A DNA stretch of 64,000 nt from positions 930,001 through 994,000 of the forward strand of contig NZ_JABBGH010000003.1 in assembly GCF_012927305.1 (NCBI RefSeq), given 5' to 3'. This DNA is from Hymenobacter polaris. GTDB taxonomy: Bacteria; Bacteroidota; Bacteroidia; Cytophagales; Hymenobacteraceae. Below, piece after piece: positions 1 through 8,826 of the stretch (positions are counted from its first letter, which is position 1; every line of letters begins with the position of its first letter). Made by a program: the position numbers and the translations under genes. The notes beneath the pieces are model-generated. The model was given only the letters and a program-made list of their open reading frames with translations, had not been told where the DNA came from and ran no database searches.

Positions 1-1
1 C

Positions 2-775
2 GTGCGCGAGTATGCGCTGAATATGACTATGCTACACGGATTTGTAGGGGTCGAGGACCTGGATTCGGCGTATTGGTCGCTGACAGTAGAAATCGGCTTT
101 TATTTCCTGATAGCGGTGCTAGCCGGCTGGCGGCTGTTCTCCTACTTGCCCTGGGTGCTGGCTATTTGGCTGGCGTACTGTGCATTCAATGGGCCGGCCG
201 GCAACGTGGACTCGCCGTTTTTCCAACTATTTTTCCCTAAGTACGCACCGTATTTCATTGCCGGCATGGTATTCTACTTGCTGCAAACCAAGGCTTTTCG
301 CGCTAGTGTGCTTTACGCACTACTAGCAGGCGCCTATTTGCTAACCTTGCGAAGCGTGCGATTAGATATGGTACAAGGCCGCACAGTTTTTCAGGACCCC
401 GATTTTTCCGTGGGCGTAGGTATAGCAGCGGTATCCGGTTTTTTTATGATTTTCTGGCTCCTGATAAAGCGGTATTTCGACTTGAGCCGCTACCAGTGGC
501 TGAGTTATTGTGGCGCGCTTACGTATCCGCTCTACCTGGTGCACTCTTCTATTGGCTACGTTATCTACCAGCACCTGGGCTACAGTGTCAACCGCTATGT
601 GCTACTGGCTGGGCTGCTGACTGGGCTATTGCTGCTGGCTTGGACTATTCACGTAGCTGTCGAAAAACGCCTGGCCAAACCGCTCGGCCAACGCACCAAT
701 CAGCTGCTTGATAAGCTGACTAATGCGTTGGCCGAGCGCAAACCGATTGCCTTACCTGCCGCGCCAGGCAAGTGA
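2..775 (+). CDS. Acyltransferase family 3 membrane protein (5' end cut by window)
   Basis: Integral membrane O-acyltransferase, C-terminal part only; the reading frame is open at the left edge. The motif YWSLTVEIGFYFL near residue 24 matches the conserved YWSLxVE region of acyltransferase-3 (OafA/Oac type) proteins, and several hydrophobic segments follow, with a typical late 'VHSSIGYVIYQ' helix. Such enzymes transfer acetyl or other acyl groups to surface sugars. The gene converges on the phage receptor-binding gene and ends one base before that gene's stop codon. Phages often carry such genes for lysogenic conversion of the host surface, so it could be phage cargo or a host gene at the border; the sequence does not decide. 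Confidence 0.85.
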   Translation: MREYALNMTMLHGFVGVEDLDSAYWSLTVEIGFYFLIAVLAGWRLFSYLPWVLAIWLAYCAFNGPAGNVDSPFFQLFFPKYAPYFIAGMVFYLLQTKAFRASVLYALLAGAYLLTLRSVRLDMVQGRTVFQDPDFSVGVGIAAVSGFFMIFWLLIKRYFDLSRYQWLSYCGALTYPLYLVHSSIGYVIYQHLGYSVNRYVLLAGLLTGLLLLAWTIHVAVEKRLAKPLGQRTNQLLDKLTNALAERKPIALPAAPGK

Positions 776-776
776 A

Positions 777-3404
777 TTAGCTAAACACTGCTTCGTCCCG
801 AATCAGGGCCGTGCCGCTGGTATTGACAATTTTCACCACGTCCCCGTCATTAAGGCCCATCAGGCTCACGTAGATTATTTCCTTGGCCCCGCCCCCGCTG
901 CCCGTGTTGCACGTGCCGCTGGTTGTCTTCGTGCCATTCACGTACACGTCGAACGTGGCGGCGTACTCGTCGCCGTAGCCTTGCAGCGTCACGTTGCTGT
1001 AGCCCCCGCTCGGCATGGTGAACTGATAATAGCCCCCGTTATCGTTGCAGTAGCGGCAGCTGCCGGCGTAGGCAGCACTCGTGTCGTATTTGGCCCAGGT
1101 GCCCGACTCGGTAAAGGCTGCGTCCGTTTCCTCTATCGTGTACGCCGTTACCCCGCCCCCGGAGCTAGCCGGAATGGGCGAATAAATGGGCAGCGCCGCC
1201 AGGGAATTGTCATTCAAGGGGCGGTTGAAGACGTACCAATCATCTAGGGCTCCGTCCCAGGTCAGGGTGTGGCGTTGGTCGCTGCCAAAGGTCCAGTCCA
1301 GGGCCGAGTCGTCTGCCAGTAGGCTGGTTTGGGCGACGCCAATGTTGTTGCCCTTCTCCAAATTCATCCAGAAATTATTCTTGTCGAAGCGAAGCGCAAC
1401 GGGTACCGTTTTGCCCGCATAGTCTTTTACCGGGCCAGTTAAGACGCTTATGTTGCCGTTAGCATCGGTGGAGAAGGCCTTGAACTGACCCGTCGTGCTG
1501 CTGGCCGTGCTGGCGCGAAAAAAGGCCAGCAAGACCTGACCATGGTCAGTGTTGAATTTGCCCAGCGTCAGCGTGGTGTCGCTGCTGCCGCCGTTATTGG
1601 GCCCGACGGTCAACCGCCCCGCTACCGTAAAGCCGTTAGTCAGGGTGTCAGGGTTTTGGTGCTGGCGGCGCACATATTGCCCGCTGGCGTGCGAGAGCCG
1701 CAGGGCGCCCGCGTTTACCGCGGCCCCCTTGAACGCCGTAAGGGCCAAGCCGAATGGCCCGCTGTCGTTGAGGTCGGAAAACTTATAGTTGCAAATCAGG
1801 CCGGTGGTAATGTCCACCTCATTGGCAGCCGTTACCCCAAATAGATTGCCTGTTTTAGTGGTAATGGTGCCCAGCAGCGTGCAGGCCGTAAGGGGCGAAC
1901 TGATGCCGTCCACTGCAAAATTATTGCCGCGCAGGCTCGCTATGGCACTATCCGCAGTTTGTAGTAGGGCGGGGTAGTTGCTGGCATTGCACCCGGCAAT
2001 AAAATTATTTTCCAACGTGAAGCTGTTGGACACACACTGCAAGAATATCCCCGCCCCATCTATACCACTAATGTTAGCCTGGTATTTTACGTACGGATTT
2101 ACCGTGGCATTCTGCTGCACGGAAAACGAGTTGTTGCGTATGACTACGTCGTTAAACGTGGCCGTAGTCGAGCCGCCCGCATAAAAGCAGCTGCTCGCAG
2201 TAAAGCGGTCGAAGACAGCCACAAACTCGCCACAGCTACCGGTATTGCCTTCAATCAGTATGCCGTTTAAGCCCTGGCCCACGTCTAAGAAGCGCAGCCC
2301 GTGCTGCCCCACGGGACCGTCGGGGAAATAATTGCGCCGGATAATGGTGTTGGTACCCACACCGTAGCAGGCGTATAGGTCGTAGCAGTCGGCTACGCCG
2401 TTGTTGTGGCCCGGCGTGGGGAAGTATCCGTCCACTGCGCACCACGAACCTCGGTCATCCCCTTTGTTATCAATAACGCAGTCCTGAACGATACAGTTGG
2501 CGTAAGGGCCCATGTGCTTGGGTCCGTCAATGCAGAGCTGGCCTGGCTTGATGGTAGGGCTCTGCTTGTACTGCACGTTGCTCAACAGCCAGTTCGTGAA
2601 GTTGGCAATGCTACCCATGATGCTGGCAACGTTGCGAATTTCACAGTCCCGAATGGAGAAGTTATCTACCCCGCGGAAGTAGTAGGCGCTGCAAAAGCCC
2701 GTATTGGTGGCCGCAATGGGCCGCAGCAAGTTGCCATTGGCGTCGCGGCCGTTGCCGTTGAAGATGCCACCGCGGAAAGTCACGTTCTTATCGCTGACGA
2801 TAGGAGCTGTACCCCGCGCGTAAGCCGGGTTCTTGTTTTGCAGCAGTGACTCGGCGACGCCCACCCGCTGCACCACCCCGCAGTTGGGCATATTCAGCCA
2901 ATCCAGGTTCGAGGAGGCGACAAGGCGGTCCGTTGAAAAGGCGCAGTCGTTGATGACCAGCGTCATCGTGTTGTGGTCGAGCCCGTCGAGAATGGCGGCT
3001 ATTTTGGCCGTTTGGTCGTTGCCCGTCGTGGTCGGGTGCATCGAGAGGTCAGCGTCGGAAACGATGCCCAGGGTGCTCAGCAGCTTAACGTTACCAGGTA
3101 AGCTGCCGCCGTTGATGGGAATGTTGTCCACCAGCACGCTATCGGGGATGCTCCAGCTCCCGTCATACAGCCCCACAATAATGCGGTAGCAGTAGCCCGG
3201 AACGAGCGTGGTAACGGAACCACCGGCCGTCTGTCCGCCGTAGGCGCCTGCGTAGCTCTGCAGGGCCGTGGCCTGGCCGCTGGACTCGCGGTAGAGGCGC
3301 AGCACGTTGCTTTGCCAGGGCGTGGTACTGGCGCCCAGCGACAGGCTAGCGCCGCCCCGGTACTGGAAAACGAAGTTTTTCCTGGTTACTACTAAATCTG
3401 CCAT
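777..3404 (-). CDS. Phage receptor-binding / tail spike-like protein with beta-helix and LamG-like domain
   Basis: Large (875 aa) structural protein at the distal end of the late gene set. Residues about 1-95 form a beta-rich head that probably attaches to the virion. Residues about 100-530 are rich in short Asn/Gly turns such as VIRNNSF, ILIEGNTG and LENNFI, the look of a right-handed parallel beta-helix. Residues about 555-750 resemble a LamG/concanavalin-like sugar-binding domain, ending near 'DDWYVFNRPL'. A further beta domain closes the protein. The position after other tail genes fits a host-recognition role. No catalytic motif was recognised, so depolymerase activity is unproven. Confidence 0.75.
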   Translation of the reverse strand: MADLVVTRKNFVFQYRGGASLSLGASTTPWQSNVLRLYRESSGQATALQSYAGAYGGQTAGGSVTTLVPGYCYRIIVGLYDGSWSIPDSVLVDNIPINGGSLPGNVKLLSTLGIVSDADLSMHPTTTGNDQTAKIAAILDGLDHNTMTLVINDCAFSTDRLVASSNLDWLNMPNCGVVQRVGVAESLLQNKNPAYARGTAPIVSDKNVTFRGGIFNGNGRDANGNLLRPIAATNTGFCSAYYFRGVDNFSIRDCEIRNVASIMGSIANFTNWLLSNVQYKQSPTIKPGQLCIDGPKHMGPYANCIVQDCVIDNKGDDRGSWCAVDGYFPTPGHNNGVADCYDLYACYGVGTNTIIRRNYFPDGPVGQHGLRFLDVGQGLNGILIEGNTGSCGEFVAVFDRFTASSCFYAGGSTTATFNDVVIRNNSFSVQQNATVNPYVKYQANISGIDGAGIFLQCVSNSFTLENNFIAGCNASNYPALLQTADSAIASLRGNNFAVDGISSPLTACTLLGTITTKTGNLFGVTAANEVDITTGLICNYKFSDLNDSGPFGLALTAFKGAAVNAGALRLSHASGQYVRRQHQNPDTLTNGFTVAGRLTVGPNNGGSSDTTLTLGKFNTDHGQVLLAFFRASTASSTTGQFKAFSTDANGNISVLTGPVKDYAGKTVPVALRFDKNNFWMNLEKGNNIGVAQTSLLADDSALDWTFGSDQRHTLTWDGALDDWYVFNRPLNDNSLAALPIYSPIPASSGGGVTAYTIEETDAAFTESGTWAKYDTSAAYAGSCRYCNDNGGYYQFTMPSGGYSNVTLQGYGDEYAATFDVYVNGTKTTSGTCNTGSGGGAKEIIYVSLMGLNDGDVVKIVNTSGTALIRDEAVFS

Positions 3405-3405
3405 C

Positions 3406-4530
3406 TTAATACGCTAGCGTCGTGTTGGAAGTCGGAAAATTTGCCGTGTGGATTGCCCCGGCGTTGTCGGTAAACTCGAACTGCTGCCCACCGAACTCGC
3501 TGGGATAGTCCACATAAATGGTGTAGCCGGCTGCCGTAAACACCACGCTGATAGTCGGTCCGCTAGCCGTGGGAATGTCGTTGAGGCGCAGCTTGGCCGT
3601 ACCCGTTGCCGGGAACGATACCCCACCGGGACTGAACTGATTGCTGGCGGTGAGCGCCGTGTTGTAGCTGGCCGGCACGTTACACACAATGCCCGCCAGC
3701 GCTGCGTTCTTGGCCGCCAGGTCGGCGGCAGCTTGGCTTTCCGTGCTGGTGCGCGTAGTCAGCTGCCCCGTGCCCCCGGCGCTGCCGCAGGCGGCGGCAA
3801 TGTCCTGGGCCGTGGGGGTATAGTTGCCGGTGTAGGTGGTAGTTGCAGGGGGCGGACTACCGGTGCCCGCCCCATCGGAGGCCGTGAAGCGCTCGGTGTT
3901 CAGCAGCCACTTGCCAGCCGGACGGTTGCCACTGGCCGTCACGCGAATACCTACCGTGCCTAGGGCGCGCTCGCCGGTAATGCCACGCGCGTACACCGTG
4001 CCGACCTGCACGTCCCCACCGGTAGTAGCCAGGTTTACCACGCCGGGGAAACCTGTCACGCCGGTTACCTCGTAATCGGCGGCGGCCGGGAAGCCCGGTA
4101 CGATGTCACCGTAAAGCGTATTGCCTTGGTCATCGACGTGGCCGTTAGCGGGCGCCTCGGGCTGGGCGGGGCTGGCCTGACTGAGCAGGTGGCGCAGTTG
4201 CTCAACCGCCCAGTCCATTGCCCCACCTTGCTGGGTAACAGTACTGAAGCCAGGAAAATCTCCTTCGGGGTCAATAACATAGTGGTCGAGCAGTTGCTGC
4301 TGCTGCTCGGCGCTGCCGGCCGTGAGCAACGCCACGCCCGCAGGCGTGGCGTCGAGGATGTCCTCGGCGCTTATCTCGGCAGGGCCCGGCGCCTCAACCG
4401 GGGGCGCCAGTTGCTCAGGCAGTACCTTGAACTCGGTATCGTGCTGGGGCGAGTAAAAGAAAAATATCCCATCCCCCGGCAAGGGCGAGCCTTTCGGCCA
4501 AAACTGCTTGATGTCGCGGAGAAACCCCAT
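3406..4530 (-). CDS. Phage tail-associated structural protein with DUF5977-like segment
   Basis: 374 aa protein immediately upstream of the tail spike gene, with only one base between them. Residues about 225-290 carry a Thr/Tyr start, a Cys, then SQAAADLAAKNAALAG, which resembles the DUF5977 module found in Bacteroidota phage and surface proteins. The C-terminal 65 residues look like a small beta domain that senses or binds a partner. The N-terminus (residues 1-60) has 'FWPKGSPLPGDG', suggesting an anchoring region. Probably a fibre or adaptor between tail tip and spike (inference from order). A recurrent upstream element (4541-4572) lies just before the start codon. Confidence 0.65.
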   Translation of the reverse strand: MGFLRDIKQFWPKGSPLPGDGIFFFYSPQHDTEFKVLPEQLAPPVEAPGPAEISAEDILDATPAGVALLTAGSAEQQQQLLDHYVIDPEGDFPGFSTVTQQGGAMDWAVEQLRHLLSQASPAQPEAPANGHVDDQGNTLYGDIVPGFPAAADYEVTGVTGFPGVVNLATTGGDVQVGTVYARGITGERALGTVGIRVTASGNRPAGKWLLNTERFTASDGAGTGSPPPATTTYTGNYTPTAQDIAAACGSAGGTGQLTTRTSTESQAAADLAAKNAALAGIVCNVPASYNTALTASNQFSPGGVSFPATGTAKLRLNDIPTASGPTISVVFTAAGYTIYVDYPSEFGGQQFEFTDNAGAIHTANFPTSNTTLAY

Positions 4531-4540
4531 AGCGGCTGCT

Positions 4541-4572
4541 TATTTATTGCGTAAAGTAAGCATATAAAAACA
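4541..4572 (-). promoter_or_regulatory. Recurrent phage late-gene control element, copy 1
   Basis: Read on the minus strand the core is TGCTTACTTTACGCAATA, preceded by TTTATA and followed by AATA. A 28-bp stretch is identical to the copy at 19691-19719, and related versions lie at 8355-8383 and 22164-22196. It ends about 11 bases before the start codon of the 374 aa gene. It differs from the host TAnnTTTG promoter, so a phage-specific late promoter or activator site is likely (inference). Confidence 0.65.
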
Positions 4573-4579
4573 GCCTGCC

Positions 4580-6124
4580 CTAGGACTGGAAGCTGCGCAG
4601 CAGCAGATACCCGGTTTCGTGCAGCTGCAAGGCATTGGCCGGCACGGTGTCGCTCACGCCCGCGTCGTCGCCGTTGCCGCCACTGCCCAGCCAGGCGACC
4701 TGCTCCAGGCTCACCCGCCCGCCCGAGAGCGAGTAAGCGCGCTCGTCAGCCGGCTCGTAGGCTTGGTCGGTCTGGCAGCGCACGCCGCCCACCGCGAGGT
4801 AATCCAGGCGGCAGGCCAGGGCCAGCTTCTCGTGCATCCAGGCGGGCTGCAGGTAGGTTTCGAAGCTGAGCAGGCGCTGCGCGGTGGCGCTGAGCACCGT
4901 GAGCTGGCCAGCCGAGTCGCGGTAGCCGCTGCTGCTGCCGCCGGGCTTCTGGCGAAAGCACGTAGCCGTCACCCGCACCCGCGGGGTGAAGCCGGTGCTG
5001 AACACGGCCCCGAAGCAGTTGTCGGCGTTGCGAAAGTCCACGGCCAAGGTCTTGGGCCAGCCGGCGCGCACGCTGAGGGGCTCCGAGTCGGCTACGGCAT
5101 CGGGCCAGCCGGCGCGCGTGGCGCGCAGCTGCACCTGGTAGTAGCCGGTGGCGAGGCCAGCCACGGGCAGGTCGGCCTCGAAGACGTTGTAACCGGGCCC
5201 GGTGAGCTGCCAGCTGGCGGAAATAATACCGCTCACCGCCACCCAGGGCCGGTTGAGTAGCACCGAGTCGGCGGGGCTGGCCACGGTGCCGAGCAGCGCC
5301 TGCTGGATGCGGTAAGTGCCGGTGGCCGCACCGGCCAGCGTCAGGCGCGCGGCCTGCAGCAAGCTGGCCGGCAGGCCTAGGCCCACGGCGGGCGTCAGGC
5401 GGGTGAGGCCGGTAGGCTTGTCTTCGCTGAGCACCACCCCTAGGGGCGCGGCGCTGCCTTCCAGCGTCAGCACCTGCACAAGGGCCACGGGAGCACCAAC
5501 CTGGCTGCCCCCGTGCCGGCGCACGGTGGCCGTGACGGCTGAATAGGAGGTGAGCACCTGCACCCGCACCTGGTCGCCGTTCTCCACCAGCTGGTAGTAG
5601 GCGGGGCGCACCTGCTGGCCGGGGCGGGGCTGCTCGCAGAACAGGGTACTGTCTACCCCTAGGGCCCCGCCGTCGCCGCGCACGACGAAGCGCAGGCTCT
5701 GCAGCAGCGGCGCGGCGAAGAAAGGCTCTAGGGGTGGGGGCGGGGTGTACACGCACGAGCCGTCGTCGTCGGTGGTACCGGCCTGGTAGTTGGTGGCCAA
5801 GGGGTCGGAGCAGCCGCGCACGACGGGCGGGGCGGGGTCCACGGTGAACTCCACCGTAAAGGAGGGCAAGTGCGCCGGGCTTGCATCCGAGATAGTGGCC
5901 TCGTAGGTCGCGCCAGGCGTGATGCCGCTTTGCTCGTAGGCGTACTGGCCGGGGCCCGCGCCGGGCGCGTCCATGCTGGAAACGCCCGCGAAAAGGCCCG
6001 GAATCTGAATCGTGAGCGGCCCCACTGAGTCGCCCTGGGCCGCTACGATGCGCAGCGAGGCCGTGGGCACCTGGCGCGTGGGCTGAGTGACGAAGTAGGA
6101 GACGAGGGAGGGAGCCAGGGCCAT
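4580..6124 (-). CDS. Phage tail protein of unknown function with GCxDPxAxNY Cys motif
   Basis: 514 aa protein between the 739 aa tail protein and the 374 aa adaptor; it starts four bases after the 739 aa gene stops, so the genes are co-transcribed. Residues about 105-128 contain GCSDPLATNY followed by DDGSCVY, a short Cys-bounded motif common in Bacteroidota extracellular proteins and thought to bind calcium or be disulfide-linked. The rest is beta-rich and Ala/Leu-rich without a recognised enzyme motif; residues about 250-350 have the feel of an Ig-like or carbohydrate-binding fold. Likely a baseplate or distal tail component by position only. Confidence 0.6.
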   Translation of the reverse strand: MALAPSLVSYFVTQPTRQVPTASLRIVAAQGDSVGPLTIQIPGLFAGVSSMDAPGAGPGQYAYEQSGITPGATYEATISDASPAHLPSFTVEFTVDPAPPVVRGCSDPLATNYQAGTTDDDGSCVYTPPPPLEPFFAAPLLQSLRFVVRGDGGALGVDSTLFCEQPRPGQQVRPAYYQLVENGDQVRVQVLTSYSAVTATVRRHGGSQVGAPVALVQVLTLEGSAAPLGVVLSEDKPTGLTRLTPAVGLGLPASLLQAARLTLAGAATGTYRIQQALLGTVASPADSVLLNRPWVAVSGIISASWQLTGPGYNVFEADLPVAGLATGYYQVQLRATRAGWPDAVADSEPLSVRAGWPKTLAVDFRNADNCFGAVFSTGFTPRVRVTATCFRQKPGGSSSGYRDSAGQLTVLSATAQRLLSFETYLQPAWMHEKLALACRLDYLAVGGVRCQTDQAYEPADERAYSLSGGRVSLEQVAWLGSGGNGDDAGVSDTVPANALQLHETGYLLLRSFQS

Positions 6125-6128
6125 AGGA

Positions 6129-8348
6129 CTAGGATGCGCAGAGCAAAAGGGTAAAGTCGGCCGTTTCGGCCGCGGCCTGGTGGGCGGCGTCGAGCAGCCA
6201 GCCCTCGCGCACCTGGCCCTGGGCGCTGCTGCTGCGGTAGCGCACGCGGCCCGTGGGGGCGGCCAGCAGGGCCCGCAGCTGGGCGCGGGAGAGGGGCACG
6301 CCCTTCACGTCGGCCTGCTCAGGCTTCCAGAGCGGGGCCGGCAGGTCGGCCGGCGCTACGTCGGCATTTTCGGCTACCAGCGTCGCCTCACTCACCAGCT
6401 GACTGCGCACGGTGACGTTGCCTTCCCCACTCTGGTAGCGCAGCCCTAGGGCCGCACCCGGCGGCCGGCCCGCCCCGAAGGCCGCGGCGTGGGCGCGGGC
6501 CACGCGGGCCGGCGTGAGGGCCACGTTGTAGATAGTAGCCGGCGAGAGTACCCCATCGAGGCGCGCCACGCGCTGCAGGCGCTCGGTTTCGTAGGCGGGC
6601 CGGCCGCCGGTGGGCCAGAGGCACACCAGGAAGTTGGTGGTGTCCTGGCTGGTGTCGGTGGTGGCCGTGGCGTCGTAGCGGTTGCGGCGGGTGGCTTCCA
6701 AGAGGCTACCGCTCGTCGAGTACTTGCTCAGCGCCTGGTAAGCGTTGCTGGTGACGGTGAGCGGGGTGGTGAACTGACGCTTGCCGTTCACCTCGTCGAG
6801 GCCATTAGCGGCCTCGGGCTGCCAGCTCTCGTTGCCGACCTCCACCGTCTGGTAAAGCCGGCTCTCGACCACCTTCACCGAGTCGGCCAGCACGCCGGCG
6901 CCCGTGAGGTCGAGCACCACATCCGTCCCGTACCAGTAGGAGAGGGGTTCCACCCGGTACACCAGCTTGTCGCCCTCCCATTCGGGCCCTGCCCCGAGGG
7001 CCCAGGTAGCGGCCGCTGATGAAAATAGCTCGTCCCAGCTGGCAAACAAGGTTTTGCGCAGGTCAGTGGCGCCGGCGGCCGGCGCCGGGGCCGTGAGTAG
7101 CGGGAAGCCGCGCACCTGAAAGCCGCCGGTGAGCAGCGTGTGGGCGCCGGGCCCGTCCTGGGCATAGCCGCGGTCCTGGCGGCCGAAGAAGTCGCTACGA
7201 AACACGTCCACCTCATCCGAGAGGGCCTGAGCAAGGCGCTCGAAGGCCTCGTAGAGCAGTAGGCCCGTGGCCGGGCTCGGGTCGGTGGTGGTGGTCGAGC
7301 GCAGGTTCAGGTAGGAGCCCGGCAGCATGGTAGCCGTAATCGTGGCCTGGTACTGGTCCACGTCCAGGCCCGTGAGCTCGTGCACGTAGTAGTCGGCGTA
7401 GAGGTACACCGCGTCGTTTTTCTTGAGCTGCCAGGTGCGGGTAAGGGGCGGCACCTGCACCAGCGCGTCGTAGAGGCTGTCCACTCGCACGTCGGTGGGT
7501 GGCAGCAGGTCGATGGTTTCGTTGACGGAACCCACTATTTTGAGCCGATACTTGACCTCCACGCGGCGAAACTTGCGGAAGTAGAAGCCGGTGGTGCGCT
7601 CGGCGTGCACCTGGTAGCGCAGGGCCAGCTCCAGCGTCAGCTCCCCGTCGCCCGGCATGCGGTGGATAGGCACGGCGTCGGCCTCGCCGCCCGCCACGAA
7701 GCCGCCGGCCACGGCCCCCAGGTTCACCTCGTTAAGTTGCGGGGTGTTGAAGCCGAAGTAGAGCAGCTGCTCGTGACTGGCGTCGCCGTTGCCCCCGTAC
7801 ATGTTGCCCACGGTAAGCTCGGTTTCGGCACCCAGTTGACTGGCGGCGTAGCGCTGCAAAATGGCCCGCGAGTGCAGTTGCACCGTCGTTTGGGCGGGCG
7901 TGGGCCCGGTGCTGCCGCCCACGGTGGTACCCGCAAACAAATCCACCTTGACGCTGCTGCGACTCAGAAACTTCTGCAGCCAGCTTTGCTGCTCCAGGCT
8001 TACCTTGACGGCCGTATCGGTGAACTCGGCGCTGGTAAAGTCCACCCGGCCCCGGTAGTAGGGCTGCCAGAGAAAGTCGTTGGGCGCGTACTGCTCGATG
8101 AGCACCCGCGCGTCGGCCTCCACTCCGCCCGCCTGGTAGGCGCGGGTCAGGTAGGCCTTGCCGTCCTTCACGAAGCCCAGCTGGGGCGAGTACTCGCCGC
8201 TGACGCCGTGGTTCTTGGGGTCGCGGTGCAAATTAACCGTCGTGCCGTCCCAGCCGGTGGGCTCGTAGCGCAGGCGCTGGGGCGCGAGGTAGCCCGCCCC
8301 GGTGCTGAGCGTGTAGCGAAACTGCGGTCCGGCGGAGAGAGGGGACAT
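6129..8348 (-). CDS. Phage tail / baseplate protein (739 aa)
   Basis: First gene of the leftward tail block and the largest apart from the spike. The sequence is mixed alpha/beta with many aromatic residues and no transmembrane segment or peptidase motif. Its position, first of the tip genes and preceding the adaptor and spike, fits a hub or distal-tail protein. I do not recognise a named family. The start codon is supported by a control element (8355-8383) that ends about seven bases upstream, and by the divergent gene at 8401. Confidence is high that it is a gene, low on exact role. Confidence 0.65.
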   Translation of the reverse strand: MSPLSAGPQFRYTLSTGAGYLAPQRLRYEPTGWDGTTVNLHRDPKNHGVSGEYSPQLGFVKDGKAYLTRAYQAGGVEADARVLIEQYAPNDFLWQPYYRGRVDFTSAEFTDTAVKVSLEQQSWLQKFLSRSSVKVDLFAGTTVGGSTGPTPAQTTVQLHSRAILQRYAASQLGAETELTVGNMYGGNGDASHEQLLYFGFNTPQLNEVNLGAVAGGFVAGGEADAVPIHRMPGDGELTLELALRYQVHAERTTGFYFRKFRRVEVKYRLKIVGSVNETIDLLPPTDVRVDSLYDALVQVPPLTRTWQLKKNDAVYLYADYYVHELTGLDVDQYQATITATMLPGSYLNLRSTTTTDPSPATGLLLYEAFERLAQALSDEVDVFRSDFFGRQDRGYAQDGPGAHTLLTGGFQVRGFPLLTAPAPAAGATDLRKTLFASWDELFSSAAATWALGAGPEWEGDKLVYRVEPLSYWYGTDVVLDLTGAGVLADSVKVVESRLYQTVEVGNESWQPEAANGLDEVNGKRQFTTPLTVTSNAYQALSKYSTSGSLLEATRRNRYDATATTDTSQDTTNFLVCLWPTGGRPAYETERLQRVARLDGVLSPATIYNVALTPARVARAHAAAFGAGRPPGAALGLRYQSGEGNVTVRSQLVSEATLVAENADVAPADLPAPLWKPEQADVKGVPLSRAQLRALLAAPTGRVRYRSSSAQGQVREGWLLDAAHQAAAETADFTLLLCAS

Positions 8349-8354
8349 TCGGCG

Positions 8355-8383
8355 TTTTTATGTGCGTAAAATAAGCTATAAAA
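8355..8383 (-). promoter_or_regulatory. Recurrent phage late-gene control element, copy 3
   Basis: On the minus strand it reads TTTTATAGCTTATTTTACGC and continues ACATAAA. This matches the identical pair at 4541-4572 and 19691-19719 with one base missing after TATA and a few substitutions. It sits immediately before the start codon of the 739 aa tail gene, back to back with a host-type promoter for the rightward gene at 8401. Confidence 0.55.
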
Positions 8384-8388
8384 TCCCG

Positions 8389-8396
8389 TAGCTTTG
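8389..8396 (+). promoter_or_regulatory. Bacteroidota-type -7 box (TAGCTTTG) for the rightward block
   Basis: TAGCTTTG matches the Bacteroidota primary-sigma -7 consensus TAnnTTTG exactly. It ends only four bases before the ATG at 8401, so the transcript would start at or near the start codon, giving a leaderless or nearly leaderless mRNA. No clear TTTG -33 box was seen at the right distance. Confidence 0.5.
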
Positions 8397-8400
8397 CCCT

Positions 8401-8826
8401 ATGCGCTTAGTACTCCTCGCCCAGTCGCACGCGGTGCTGCTCTACCAGACGCCGCAGGAGCTGCCCGCCGGCCTGCACAACGAGTTTCAGCACTGGTGCC
8501 TGCGGGCGGCGGGCATCGGCAGCGGGCCGGGCGCCATCGACGCGCACTTCGCCACCACCACGGCCCTGCTGGCGGCCGGCCGCACCGAGGAGGCCGCCGA
8601 TGCGCTGGCTTTGCTGCACTACAGCTTCGCCGACTCGTTCGACAGCTTTAGCTCGCGCCAACTGGCCTTCGGCTGCCTGGTAGCGGAGGTCGATGGCCAG
8701 CCCTGGACGGACAGGAGCGAAGCGGGCCTGCAGCGGCTGCTGGCGCTGCTCAGTAGCCTAGGCCTCACCGAGGAACTGGTAGCCGCGGAAGTGGCCGACG
8801 TAAAAAAAAACTGGCGTCGGCATTGA
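8401..8826 (+). CDS. Phage protein, candidate tail assembly chaperone (upstream frame)
   Basis: 141 aa, mostly helical and acidic, beginning MRLVLLAQSHAVLLYQTP. It opens a five-gene block on the strand opposite to the rest of the late genes. Its last codons run through nine adenines (8802-8810), then stop at 8824-8826, while a second frame (-1) continues for another 114 codons. This arrangement is the hallmark of the G/GT tail assembly chaperones of long-tailed phages, where a fixed share of ribosomes slips. Sequence alone does not place it in a named family, so the functional name is inference; the reading frame itself is convincing. Confidence 0.6.
   Translation: MRLVLLAQSHAVLLYQTPQELPAGLHNEFQHWCLRAAGIGSGPGAIDAHFATTTALLAAGRTEEAADALALLHYSFADSFDSFSSRQLAFGCLVAEVDGQPWTDRSEAGLQRLLALLSSLGLTEELVAAEVADVKKNWRRH
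8794..8826 (+). other. Probable programmed -1 ribosomal frameshift site within a stem-loop
   Basis: In the zero frame the codons are GTA AAA AAA AAC, giving the slippery heptamers A AAA AAA and A AAA AAC. The -1 frame is open from the A run into the 8823-9167 frame. The arms GCCGACG (8794-8800) and CGTCGGC (8815-8821) are perfect inverted repeats, so the slippery run lies in the loop of a hairpin. Seen directly; frameshifting itself is inferred. Confidence 0.6.

Noticed and set aside
4619..8369. Long plus-strand frames opposite the tail genes
   Set aside because: Low-complexity Gly/His/Val/Arg content typical of antisense shadows in GC-rich DNA; the minus-strand genes are better supported.
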